Positions 1 to 10,984 of a DNA stretch of 64,000 nucleotides are shown one piece after another. A program made the position numbers and the translations under genes. Source of the stretch: Canna indica (Eukaryota > Streptophyta > Magnoliopsida > Zingiberales > Cannaceae). Under the pieces are notes generated by a model. The model did not search any database and was not told where the DNA came from. It worked only from the letters and a program-made list of their open reading frames with translations. Location of the stretch: positions 38,644,001 through 38,708,000 of the forward strand of contig CP136895.1 in NCBI GenBank assembly GCA_034359265.1, read 5' to 3'. Numbering within the stretch: the first letter of the stretch is position 1; each line of letters begins with the position of its first letter.

Positions 1-1763
1 CATGTCCAACAAAACAAAAAGAAAGGTTTAAGTTGGTGCAAAGAATAAAAATGGTCTTGTACTACTGAAACATTCCATTTAATAGTTTTCTAACAATAGC
101 TTTTCATTGTTTATATCATAGAGGTAATGCTGGTAGTCTAGCTCATAATTATATGAACAACAGTTTTTTAAGAGGATCTCTCATGAGAGCTATGTTAACA
201 TATGAACAACAGAATAATTATATGCTATCAGCTTCTTAATACGATCTCTCATAAGAGCTAGTGTTCAAAGTTAGGCATGTATCCATTTCTAGCACATTAA
301 CTCGTCCTGTGAGCATCCTTGATCATGGTTTCTCAATCCTACTTTATTCCAAAAACTAAGAAAGGGGATCTATTCATTTATGTTCTTAATAACTAAGAAA
401 GAAGAACAAGGTGATTATGCTGCCTAATAATAGTTGCTCCTTTAAAAGAATATTAGGGAATAACCTAATTAATATATTTTATGGGTTAGGAAAGATAATA
501 AGTTTTTCTTCCTTAATTCAAAAGATCAAAGACCTGAATTGTAACCTATCATAATATGTTATCAGCTATGAACAAACATTAAGTTTTTCTAACCTATCAT
601 AATATGTTATCAGTTATGAACAAACATTAAGACCTAAAATATGTTATCATAATAAGTTTTTCTTCCTTAATTCAAAATATCAAAGCTGAAACTGAAACTA
701 TGACCTGAAACTGAACTATAACCTATCAAATTGATACAATTGAACAACTGATACTAAACTATAAGAAAGAAGGATAAAAATGAAAAGAAAGAAAGATAAC
801 TGAACATAACTGAAGACTGTTAAACTATAAGAAAGAAAGATAAAAATGAAAAGAAAAAATAGTTCATCTTTGTTCAGTTTCAATATTAAAGTTGAAACTA
901 ATTTATAACCTATCAAATTGATACTGTTGAAACTATTAAAAGCATGTATCATGCATGGAGATACCGGGATAGTAAATATCATATATCATGATATTTTAAC
1001 TTCAAATCTTAAGTCCAAAGGCTGACCCAGCCTTCCAGGTTAAACTTATCAATAGAGCATAAAGGAAAATTAGTTCTGACTTGTTCATTCGTATCATGTT
1101 TTAGAGGTGTTAGTTCTTGCAACTTGAGATTCACAAAATATTTGAAGTTCAGCCAGGTAAACTCCATAATGTGGATAAGGATCAGCTCAACTCAATAAAA
1201 CTAAAATCAAAACTACTTTTTTGATTCATAGTATTGAATACAATCATATCTCTAGTTCTTTGTAAGAAATCAGCATCTCTCCTTAATTTATTTCTCTTGG
1301 TTGCTAAAACCAAAACTACTTAATTAACCTTCATTTCACGCTACTCTCAAATTTATGATTCCAATAGATTTTTTTATTCTCATAACCAAATATTGCATCT
1401 TGGGAAAATCTCACGCTACTTAAGTGCCTTTGGCTGCAAATCCAGGCCAGTTTAATTTGGAAAATCTTTAGAATGAACACAAGTTACCAAGAAAGGAATA
1501 AAATGAACTTATCAAAACAAAATAAACATCAACAGGATGCAGGATTTGGTAAGGAAATGCTCGTTTGCTACAAATCAAATGCTTTAAATAGAAACATACA
1601 TTTAGAAATAATGAACAGGTAATGGGTTTATCCAATGAACTAAGCAAGCATCTTAATCATAAGGAAAGATGCAAATTAATAAACCTCGGGTGAACAAATT
1701 GAAGAAACCTAAATAAGGTCAATGTTTAAATTGAAGAAACTCTAGCCGCCGGCTAGGTTTCAA
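1..1763. other. AT-rich stretch without a recognisable gene
   Basis: No coding region is supported here. The only open frame, on the minus strand at 716-982, is low-complexity Phe/Leu/Ser sequence from A/T-rich DNA. The sequence shows several imperfect local duplications: phrases around 147-190 recur near 208-262, and A/G-rich phrases around 756-800 recur near 823-870. It could be an intron or upstream flank of a gene lying outside the window, or unrecognised transposon debris; I cannot distinguish these. Confidence 0.5.
543..631. repeat. two-copy direct repeat, period 48 bp
   Basis: A 41-bp phrase beginning AACCTATCATAATATG occurs at 543-583 and again at 591-631. I see one mismatch (C versus T at repeat position 25). 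The flanking TTTTTCT spacer suggests a simple local duplication. Confidence 0.85.
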
Positions 1764-1795
<32 letters not shown>

Positions 1796-2045
1796 GGCGA
1801 GGGGCGGCACAGGCGGGCGACGGCAGGAGGGCGGCAGTGTGTAAGAGAGAGAGAGGGCGGGGGAGTACCGGCGCTGCAAAAGTCGGCGGCGGCGGCAAAA
1901 CCCCAACGAGTGAGAACTAGAGCGGGGAAGAAAAGAAATAGAGCGGCGGCGGGGGGAGGGGGGAGAAAAAAAATCGAGCCGGGGGAGGGGCGACGGGGAA
2001 GAGCCGGCCGAGTGATCGAGCGGGGAAGAAAAGAACCATTTAGAC
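1764..2045. other. GA microsatellite and GC-rich block
   Basis: A (GA)n run occupies about 1764-1790 and is followed by a strongly GC-rich, purine-rich block to about 2040. On the minus strand this reads as a C/T-rich tract with a low-complexity Ser/Pro/Arg open frame (1760-2047) that does not look like a protein. Pyrimidine-rich tracts of this type are common in plant 5' UTRs, so this may be a promoter or leader of a minus-strand gene whose body lies left of the window. That is inference; no TATA box or coding exon confirms it. A perfect 15-base palindrome (CTAGCCGCCGGCTAG) lies beside the repeat at 1742-1756. Confidence 0.35.
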
Positions 2046-2354
2046 ACAGGAAATAAGTACTAAAATTCTAGCCGCATGAGACAAGTCTTCGTGAAAATCA
2101 ACCTAGACTATTTTGTATCTATCAACTAGGAAATTTTAAAACCATACAATATTCCCCACCGCATGTGACATCCCCAAATTTCTTTTATAAAATCATGTGT
2201 CATTTCCTGCCGCACGTGACATCTCTATTTTTTTTTTATAGAAAAAATTAATGAAAATATTCCAAACTATTAAGTTTTTAACAAATCTGACTCATATTTT
2301 TTATTTGTAACTAATTTATACTCGAACTTTTATTTTAATATCAATTGTATACTC

Positions 2355-2650
2355 TCGTCAGTTGGGTGTTAAAGTAGTCGTTATTTGCTGACGTGGACTC
2401 TCATGTGCTTGAGGAATTGTGATTTCATGATGCGCATGGAATTCGCGGCACTCTCGCTTCGTCCGCAACACAACAGCATTGCACGTGCGTAACACACACA
2501 CACCCCCCCCCTCCCTTCCCCCGATTGCTTTGTGACCACCGTGGTTGTCGCAAAAACACAATCGCGATGCGGTCGCCAAACGGTCACTCTTTTGTGACGG
2601 CCCTAGAGGCGGTTGTAGTGTCGTTGCAATAGGCCAATTTTTTAGTAGTG
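2355..2650 (-). mobile_element. CACTA-type transposon terminus (end A)
   Basis: Read on the minus strand, the block starts CACTACTAAAAAATTGG at 2650. It continues into GC-richer sequence with repeated short phrases such as GTGACCG and CGCAACAC-like elements. Start CACTA and GC-rich subterminal sequence are hallmarks of plant CACTA (En/Spm) elements. The body therefore lies to the left of 2650. I could not find a matching CACTA left end upstream, so the element is truncated, diverged or extends outside the window. No transposase coding was seen. Confidence 0.55.
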
Positions 2651-3189
2651 TTATAATCCGCCGTTAATTACATCTTTTCTTGTATTGATATGTATATTTA
2701 TATTATCTATATATTTATATTATATATAATATATATTTATTATTTACTAAACATGGTGAGAGGTGAGGGTTGAGGGTTGAGGGGTGAGAATTTTAATAAT
2801 TTTATTATTTTAATTATTTAATTGTCTTTTTTTTTATTTTTGAATTAGTTTTTATTTATTTTTAGATTTAGAAATGAGAGAAAGGAAATGATGAGGGTCT
2901 TACCATCACAAAATATAAATATAGTATTAAAGGCAAATATTATTTATGATTTTAAAATATATTTAATCAATTATTATTATTTCATAGTGTTAATAATTTT
3001 ATTATTAAATTATTATTTATTTAATAATAATTTTATTAAATAAATAATCTTGAGGGGTTAGGCGTGAGAATTTTAATTATTTTATTTTTTTACTTAGTAA
3101 TATTTTAGATTTTTAAAATATATTGAAACAATTATTTAATTGTCTAAATTTATTTTTATTTTTAAATTAATTTTTATTTATTTTTATAT
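2651..3189. repeat. AT-rich repeat segment shared with 45.4-45.6 kb
   Basis: A/T-rich sequence with two internal related blocks, about 2755-2880 and 3050-3190. Each begins with a GAGGGGT-type phrase and GAGAATTTTAAT and ends in a TTTTTATTTATTTTTA-rich run. The second block matches the reverse complement of 45421-45640. It directly precedes the CACTA subterminal array and is probably the interior of the same non-autonomous element (inference). Confidence 0.55.
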
Positions 3190-3924
3190 TTAGAAGTGAG
3201 GGGTAGGAATTGGTGAGCGTCATGATATTATCCTCACAAAATATACTTTTTAGTGAGGGTCATATTAGACCCTCACTAAATGCAAAATTTTGTGAGGGTC
3301 ACAATGTTCTCACAAAATACACTTTTTAGTGGGATCATACTCGACCCTCACAAAATGCAAGTTTTCGTGAAGGTCATGATGTTGTCCTCACAAAATATAC
3401 TTTTTAGTGGGGCTCATATTAGACCATCATTAAATGCAGGATTTCTCAAGGATCACAATATCATCACAAAATATACTTTTTAGTGAGGGTCATGATGTTG
3501 TCCTCACAAAATATACTTTTTAATGAGGGTCATATTAAACCCTCACTAAATGCAGGATTTCGTGAGAATCACGATATCCTCACAATATATACTTTTTAGT
3601 GAGGGTCATATTCGACCCTCACAAAATACAGGATTTCGTGAGGGCCAAGATGTTATCCTCACGAAATATACTTTTTAATGAGGATCATATCCTACCCACA
3701 CAAAATGTTTTATTTTTACTAACGGATTTTCGTGAGGGTCATGATGTTTTCCTCACAATATATACTTTTTAGTGAGGGTCACACCCGACCCACACAAAAT
3801 TGTTCTTTTACTGACGGGTTTCCGTGAGGGTCTACTAGCGACCCCCATAAATAGGTGGATTTAGAGAGGGTCGATGCGCGACCCCCACCAAATCTCGTCA
3901 CTAAAAGTTAGATTTCTTGTAGTG
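3190..3924 (-). mobile_element. CACTA-type transposon terminus (end B) with subterminal repeat array
   Basis: The right boundary reads TTTCTTGTAGTG and ends at 3924; the reverse complement, CACTACAAGAAA, is the standard terminus of plant CACTA elements. Inside it lie about eight repeat units of roughly 75 bp, each starting ATATACTTTTTAGTG and containing GTGAGGGTC and GACCCTCAC, so each unit carries a small inverted motif. Such arrays are the transposase-binding subterminal regions in this superfamily (family knowledge). The element sits inside the minus-strand copia relic: copia homology resumes immediately at 3925. No CACTA left terminus was found between 2651 and 3190. Confidence 0.75.
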
Positions 3925-6035
3925 CAGTCTATGCAGTCTCCTAAAAGAGTGATGGGAAATAAATAATTACATGGATTGGTTTAACCTGTGAACTTTCCAC
4001 TAGTTGTTGCGATTTTATTTGTGGTTGCTGAACTTCACCAAGTTCAATATATCTTCCACTCCCACTTTCCTTGACAAACTCGTTTTCTTAGAAAGTGGTG
4101 ACAAAACTCCTTTTGTTCAAGTTGGGAGAACATGGTACCCAAAACATTATTTTAGGATATCCCTCAAAATTTGCACTTGGTCAAGTTTGTCATACCTAAG
4201 CAACCCCAAATCATGAAAGATCTCAAACTCGATTTCATTCCATATCTTATATGGTGTATCAGAGACAGACAAAATTATGGCCACTACAATAGCTTATCCC
4301 CTGAAAAGAGATTGGAAGCTAAGTATGGATCACACCATATCCAATAAGGTGTGATTCCTTCTTTCAAACACACCATTGTGTCAAGAGAGGTCCATACAGA
4401 GACAATCTTATTGTCTTTGAGATAGTTCACAAACCTAGTGAATAAGTATTCTCTGTCTTGATCCAATTGAAGGCCTATAATACCTTTTCCAATATGTTTC
4501 TTTAACTTCACTTTCATACTCCTTAAAGGATTCAAAGGTATTGGGTTTGTGTCAAAATAGGTGGACATACCCGTGCCTAATCATATCATAGGAGTATCCT
4601 TTTTTGGCTTGAGTTGTTATCGGCCTACATACACCTATGTTGGCCAACTCTAATCAACTCAGCGAGCCTTTCGCCAGGTCTGATGAACAGATACTCGATC
4701 AGAATCCCTTGAGAAACACTTCTCAAGTTCTGACTATGATTCATAATCGCCCAAAATCATAAAAGCCAAAAGTAAGTGAGGTTAATTTTATCTTTTTGTG
4801 CGTTCGTACAAAAATATTTATCATTAACTTGGAAAACCATTAAACCAATTGAAACTGGTCCAATCGCATGTAATTCATCAGAATGGTTCATGTGACAACT
4901 ATTGCCTTTTAAAGAACTTTTAACAACCGTGTTCACACAACAAAAGAAAAATGACGTTCTTTTATTAACACTAGAGCAAATCAATCATACAACTCAATGG
5001 TCTTTGCCGAATAGCAAACTTATACAATAGGTTCCTACGGCTAAGACTGCAACTCTTGCGCCTATCACCTTCCCGAAAGTCGTAGTTGCCTTTTGTCAAG
5101 TCTTTTACTTTTCTTCTTCTCTTGCAAAATCTTGCAGATGATGATTGATATCAAATACTATAAATTAGAGTTTAATGACGAAGTATTTTCTATAACGTAC
5201 GCACATGAAGCTGCGGTTTCAAAAACCATCTTCAGTTTTAACTCTGCAAAGTACTCCTTGCAGTTGCGCTTCCAGTGGCCATCTTTACCACAATGGTAGC
5301 AGGTGTCATTGGGAACAACTTTCCATTTCTTCTTGATATTTCTCATGGGTTTCACAGTTCTGTTTTTCACTTTGTCCTTAACAGAGTATAACTTTTCCTC
5401 AGAGGCATCCCCCACTAACAAGACTGTGTCATTATCCTTCATAAGGTGGGACTCAGCAATCTTCAGCATATTAAGGAGCTCAAAAAGTAAGACGTCCTGC
5501 TTATTTATGTGGAAGTTATCAACGAACTGTGAAAATGAATCCGGGAGGGATTGGAGTACTAAGTCCTAACTTAGCTCCCTATCCATGGAGAACCCCAACC
5601 TCTCTAACTCCTCAATCAAATTGATTAGTTCGAAGACATGGGTCTCAACATGAGTGTTATCCTCCATTTTGGCACGGAAGAGTTATTTAGATAGCTTGTA
5701 CCTAGTTGTCCTCATATGATCACCATACAACTACTTGAGGTGATCGAGGATAGCTTCGTTATCCAAATGTTCATGCTACTTTTGCAATTCATCGAACATG
5801 GATGCCAACATTATGCATTGAACAGTGGTGCTATATATCTTCACTCCAAATTTCTTGCAGCTTCTCATAACCCGTCCTCCCTTCCTCGGTGTAATCCCCT
5901 TCCCCAAGGGGTAGCACCAGTCTCGGAGAATCAAGAATGTGAGACAGATTATCATAAATGAGGACGATCCTCAAATTTCTCATCCAATCGACGTAATTTG
6001 GTCCAATTAATTTATTTTCATTCATGAAGCAATAT
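3925..6035 (-). pseudogene. degenerate Ty1/copia gag-pol, 5' part, minus strand
   Basis: Order on the minus strand is gag, protease, integrase, as in Ty1/copia. The gag start is near 6025 with the motif NKLIGPNYVDW. A CCHC zinc knuckle (CYHCGKDGHWKRNC) lies within 5158-5469. The pre-integrase region is at 4757-4984 and the integrase core at 4284-4568, where LQLDQDREY marks the region of the second catalytic Asp. Homology to the plus-strand copia at 46.8-50.7 kb continues down to about 3925. There the CACTA terminus replaces it, and reverse transcriptase, RNase H and 3' LTR are missing. The 5' leader present at 46.2-46.8 kb is also absent. Many stops and deletions show it is dead. Confidence 0.85.
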
Positions 6036-6179
6036 AAAAATTCAAACCATCCCGAAACAATTATCTACTTTAGCAATCTTTAAGGAATTCAATCTACGAG
6101 TAGAAGGAGAAGATAAACCTTATACCACGATTGGTATGGCTGTTCGTATCCCCGTTTCAAGACGCACACGCGCACGTCC
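6036..6179 (-). mobile_element. copia 5' LTR, distal piece left of the solo LTR
   Basis: Matches the 3' end of the complete 2.1-kb LTR at 50766-52873 in reverse complement (compare 52680-52830). It is separated from the rest of the same LTR (8720-10981) by the solo LTR at 6180-8719. Confidence 0.8.
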
Positions 6180-8719
6180 TGTAAGACCCGGGAAAAATTT
6201 CCTAATATAAAAATCTATTTTAGTACAGCGCGCCGGACCCGGGGATAGTCGAGTCGAGCCTCAGGATCGCCTCGAGTGAAAAGGTATGACTCGACTAATG
6301 ATGTATGCAATTAAATTGGGCAAATGACTCTTTCCTTTTATGCATTTATACTTTAATCGAGTTTAAGTCGACTCGTGTTGCGGGAAGAGTCGGAACCCAA
6401 GTCGAGCTCAGGTTTAGTTGAGTCATGATTAAGAGTCTAGGGCCATTAAGGAAGGTTTGATGAGGGATTAAAACCCCTCATCCTTGTGCCGTGCGACTCA
6501 TCTTTGAGTCGCACAAGGCAGCGCCTAGGAGAGAGGGGAGAAGAAGTAAGGAGGAGGGGGATTTTGATCGATCCGGGATTTCGCGCCGTCGCCGAAAAAA
6601 TTCAAAGTTGTCATCATCTGATCTTTCGTCCTCCTCAATCAAGGTGAGTGGTTGGATTTGAAGAAATGGGGGAGGTGGGTAGCCGAACCCTTAGTGGTGA
6701 TAGGATCGTGTTTTCTCGCGATTTTCCGACGAATCGAGTTTCCGTAGTTGTATATACATGATTCTTGTATCAATACTTGTCCGATCATTTTGTTTTCTTG
6801 TTGTTTTCTCCAATCTAGGTCTGCCGAATCATGGGGAAAGGGGGTAGGTCATGCCAAAATTTTCCGCAATCCTCTTGACGGAAGTAGAGCCCTTAGATGA
6901 TCATAAATCTTTCATTAGAGCATTCTCCGTCGTCGATTTCAAGTGTTAAACAGTTTGTCTTCCCTAGAACCCCTAGGTGTGGCCGAATGAACCCTAAACC
7001 TCATGAGAAGGGTTCAGCCAAGGGTAAGGGAAGGGGTAAATCAGTCCACATGAATTTAAGATATATCGGAGACGAAGAGTTAGGGTCATAGCTAAATTCT
7101 TCTTTCCCTTTTCTACCCTAAGAGGCATGGCCGAGCAAGGTTCACCATGCTGAAAGCTCGGCCAAGCCTAGGGGGAGGAAAGGGTGAGCTTTAGATGGAA
7201 ACTTCCATGGTTAAAATGTTAAAACTATAGAGGCATGATGATACTTAGGAAGAACACCAACCATAGTAAGTAAATTTATTGATTTATGAGATTGTAGGAA
7301 TGCTAGCTTAATGACCATCCTTAGCTCATTCAATCTTTAAATTTTAAAATGATGTATTAGTTTACCATGCTTAGTATCTCATGCATTATTGAATTCATTG
7401 CTACATTGTCATGCTAGATAAATTGTTTCTTATTGAGCTTAATTCTAAAGGTAGTGTGTAGTTGTTATGTATGAATATTGTGGCTATATATAGTAGATGT
7501 TGTAAAGTATGCTTACTTTTCTTTAGATTACACATGATGTCCTAAAATGTTCATGGGAGGAATTCCAAGGTCAGTACATGGAATTCCTCACCCAAGGTAG
7601 TGTATAATGTTAGATAACATGTAGGACGTTGCGTGATGCTCAGCATATATGGAAACCTAGCTAGGAGATGATATAACTTCTAGGACTTCTAGTAAATATT
7701 TTGGAAACCTAGAACTCTTAGGCGTACACATTTTGAAAGGGCAATATTAATTTGTTGACCCTGTAGCCCGGATTAGGGCCAGATACGGGCAATAGCCCGA
7801 AAGGTATATAAGGAAACCCTGGGACATTGATTGTGTGATATGCTTGAGATGGTCCGTCGAGAAGCGTGGAGGTCGAAAATGACCAATGCTTAGCTCGGCC
7901 AGTGTTTGGGTTTTGAGGTGCGCCAGCGGGCCCGCTAGGTGTCAGACTCTAGTTGGGTGGGACTAGCTATCCTTACCCCAGACGGTGTCCGGAGACTAGT
8001 GGACCATCCTAGTCGATGGCCCGGGATTGCTTGTTTATATCTTGATATGATGTGGCCGACGGTCAGTATGATTCTACCTTGTATGGTAGGGCCGGCAGTA
8101 GCCGAGATTTTTATTACCATAAGTAGGCCCAAGGGGCCGGATGCCGGAGGCTTGATAGGATTTTCACATATTCGATTTATACAGAATGACCCATGGGGTT
8201 AGTAGTCACATTAAAAGTAGCTTACCTCCCTGAATATACATTATGGTGCCTTATATGTCATGCATGAATAACTGAGGATTATATGGAGGTTCGCTAGAAC
8301 CGCTCACTGAGTCCCAAGTGGACTCACAGTTTGTTTCATTGTTTTTGCAGAGCATAAGCAGTTATTGTGACCTGTCGACATGGTGCAGCTGGTAGGCGGG
8401 AGGTGGTGCCATATCTCGTAGCGGCGTCCATGAGTCATAGTCCAGTGTTTCTAGTAGTTATTTACTTTTCTGCACTAACAGTTGTATTTTGGAAAAAGTT
8501 TGTAAAACTTTGATTCTTGAGACGTTCAGTTGTTCTGATGTTTGTTTTCTTCTTTGGTTTGAAAACATAAAATTGTGAACTTTGAAAACTTTTAATAAAG
8601 TTTGTGTTGAGATTTCTTTCGTCGACATGTTCAGGTTCCTTTATGTCAGTGTAGACAGTAGGCTACAGGGTAGGATGTAGGCCCTGGCTGGTCACACTAC
8701 CCTCAGCTGGGGTGTGACA
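6180..8719. mobile_element. solo LTR of a Ty3/gypsy element (Tekay/Del-like)
   Basis: The segment begins TGTAAGACCCGGG and ends GGGGTGTGACA, giving the TG...CA termini of an LTR. It is flanked by CGTCC (6175-6179) and CATCC (8720-8724), a 5-bp target duplication with one mismatch. It splits a copia LTR whose uninterrupted relatives are at 43.67 kb and 52.68 kb. No gag-pol coding is present in its 2,540 bp. LTRs of this length with TGT.ACACCCC-type ends are typical of Tekay/Del chromoviruses (family knowledge); the clade assignment is inference. Open frames in it (6897-7091, 7939-8202) show no similarity to known proteins that I can recognise. A solo LTR forms by LTR-LTR recombination. Confidence 0.75.
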
Positions 8720-10981
8720 CATCCTCCAGTGAAAGTCCACACCAAGCGCCTCGCAACAAAGGGGCAGCAAACATCGGAACTTATAGTGGCTCAACGGAGA
8801 GGCTATCTCAACCCCCAATCACACCAAGGCGAAGCCGGCCCTTCCACCAAGAACCGAGCACTAAAAATGGAGGAAGAGGGGATGAGAAAACCACGGAACG
8901 AGAATGTAGACAAAGGAATACTTCACTGTCCTTCTTGGACTCCTCCAAGAAGATGAAGTAGGTTGCACACCCAAGTAGAAGACACCTTCGATTCGACTTC
9001 ACAAAAACCCGAGGAAGGAGGAAGAAGATGGCTGGCCGCCAAGGGGGAGGAGGAGGGATTCTTTGGAACTTTTCCACTCAAGAACCTTATCAAGAATCAA
9101 GTTCTTAATCCTCTCCTAGATGTGAAACTAATTTACTCATCACCCTTGAAGGAGGTTCGGCCACCAATTTATAGGGGGGGCATGGGCGGCTAGAAGAGTA
9201 GACCCGGCCCCCTTTAAAAACTCTCCCCGAAATTCAAAATTTCGGGGTTTGCCTCCAAAAAATAACTTATATTTAATGTCTTCATAATTAATTCGAAATT
9301 AATTAAATCTAATTAAATATAAATTTTAATTTATCTTCATAAATTAATAGCCTATTAACAAGAATATAATTATCTAAATAAACCAATCCCCTACACAATA
9401 GGAAAGAGGTTTATGTAAATAATTTGAATTCCTATTAATTAATAGAATTATGATTTATTCTCATAAATCATATATCTATTAATCTTATGATTTATCTCCA
9501 TAAATTAAATTCCTATTAATTAGGATTTATCGAAATAAATTAATTCATAATTAATTGATTAGACTCATGATTAGAAACTAATTTTCCCACAATGTATATT
9601 TGATTTAAAATCAAATTAAATTTAATTCATAATTAAATACAATCCCCGTCAAGTGGTTAATTAAATATTTAATTCATAATTAAATTTAATCAACCACATA
9701 AATATTATTATGTGTCAATCCCTACAATTTAGGGATGCCCTACAAATTAGGATTACCGAGGAACTCCTTCCACACGCATTCGTTCCTATAGGAAATACAT
9801 TTCCTATTATGTCTGAAAATGAGATCTGTGATTGAGTTGCAGCATGTCCATGTTAGTAGACATATAGTGCCGCATTTGAACTCTATCTCATAAAGTCTGT
9901 TACGAGATTAGCCTATTGTGTGTGACCCATTGGGGCCCACACTAAGCCAGTAGTGAATTGTGCATAACAAAGAGTCGGATCTGATAGAACAACTTCTATT
10001 TGAATCTTACGAGCCTCCACTAAACCCCTTTAGTGTGGTCGTGAGGGACTCCACTCACATGTCAAGATTGACATCTAGCAACGTGTTATGACTACCCGGA
10101 TAGTGTGAGGTTCAATTTGCAGGGATCGAATGCCCTTCGGTGATTAGTTACCGTGCAACTAAATCCCTCGGTTATAATGTCCCGAAGTCAGCTAGGGTAC
10201 GGAAGAAGTGTCAAACTCTAACACTGATTCATATGTTTTCAACCTGCTAAGATGTCGTCTAAATAATGAAACGTTAAAAAATTCTTCCTGACTTTCATGT
10301 CTACTCTGGCTAGAGATTCCCGAGTCGACACTTGTAGGGACACATAGGATATTATCTCCTTTCACTAGGAGTAACTGATTCTATGTTGGTTGCTCACCTA
10401 CCTCCATGAATGTTTCCCCATGCCCAGTAATACCCGACACATGACGCTGAGGGCCTCGTACGGATAGACCCAAAGCAATGGGTCGTCACTCACAAGGTAA
10501 CCATGACAACCTCGTGTCAAAGGACTGTTTGCACCTACTATCACCCGAGGAACATCTTATTGACACTCGTGTAAGGATTCCATTTTGTGTTCCTCGTGCA
10601 GGTTCGTTCAGTGAACTCATTCCCTAATGAGCACCTGCACTTGTACATTAATGACGGTTTATAGGTAATTGTAAGATCAGCTACCCCTTATCGTATAGGC
10701 ATGTACCAAATGCACTAGTCTATCCGGAATCACCAATACGTACCCTAATTAGTGATCCTACGACTAGGAACATTTAGAACGTGGGCATGTGGATTCTAAG
10801 TCTCACTGTCATGATCTCATCATGGCCTAGGAATCATTTACCCGGATTCATGGGGTTCATCACAATCTTTATGAGTAAAGATGCAGCATATGATGAAAAA
10901 GTTGTCTTATTAAGTTGATTACCCTTGAATATTCCCTAAACACATCGACATGTGATTGACTCAAGGGCATTTTACCTTTCA
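8720..10981 (-). mobile_element. copia 5' LTR, main piece right of the solo LTR
   Basis: On the minus strand the LTR starts TTGAAAGGTAAAATGCCC with its TG at 10981-10980. It runs left, interrupted by the solo LTR, to about 6036. It is the same family as 50766-52873: shared blocks include GAACGAACCTGCACGAGGAAC (near 10600) and the phrase ending in CTCTGGCTAGAG (near 10300). It has no insertion at the site corresponding to the MITE at 44631, so it provides an empty-site comparison at about 9670-9690. Confidence 0.85.
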
Positions 10982-10984
10982 ACC

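Noticed and set aside
1760..2047. Minus-strand Ser/Pro/Arg-rich open frame
   Set aside because: Low-complexity translation of the GA repeat and GC-rich block.
3190..3924. Repeat array as a CRISPR
   Set aside because: Units have no unique spacers of constant length, and the array ends in a CACTA terminus in a plant genome.
7935..8202. Overlapping open frames on both strands
   Set aside because: Inside the solo LTR, no recognisable domain.
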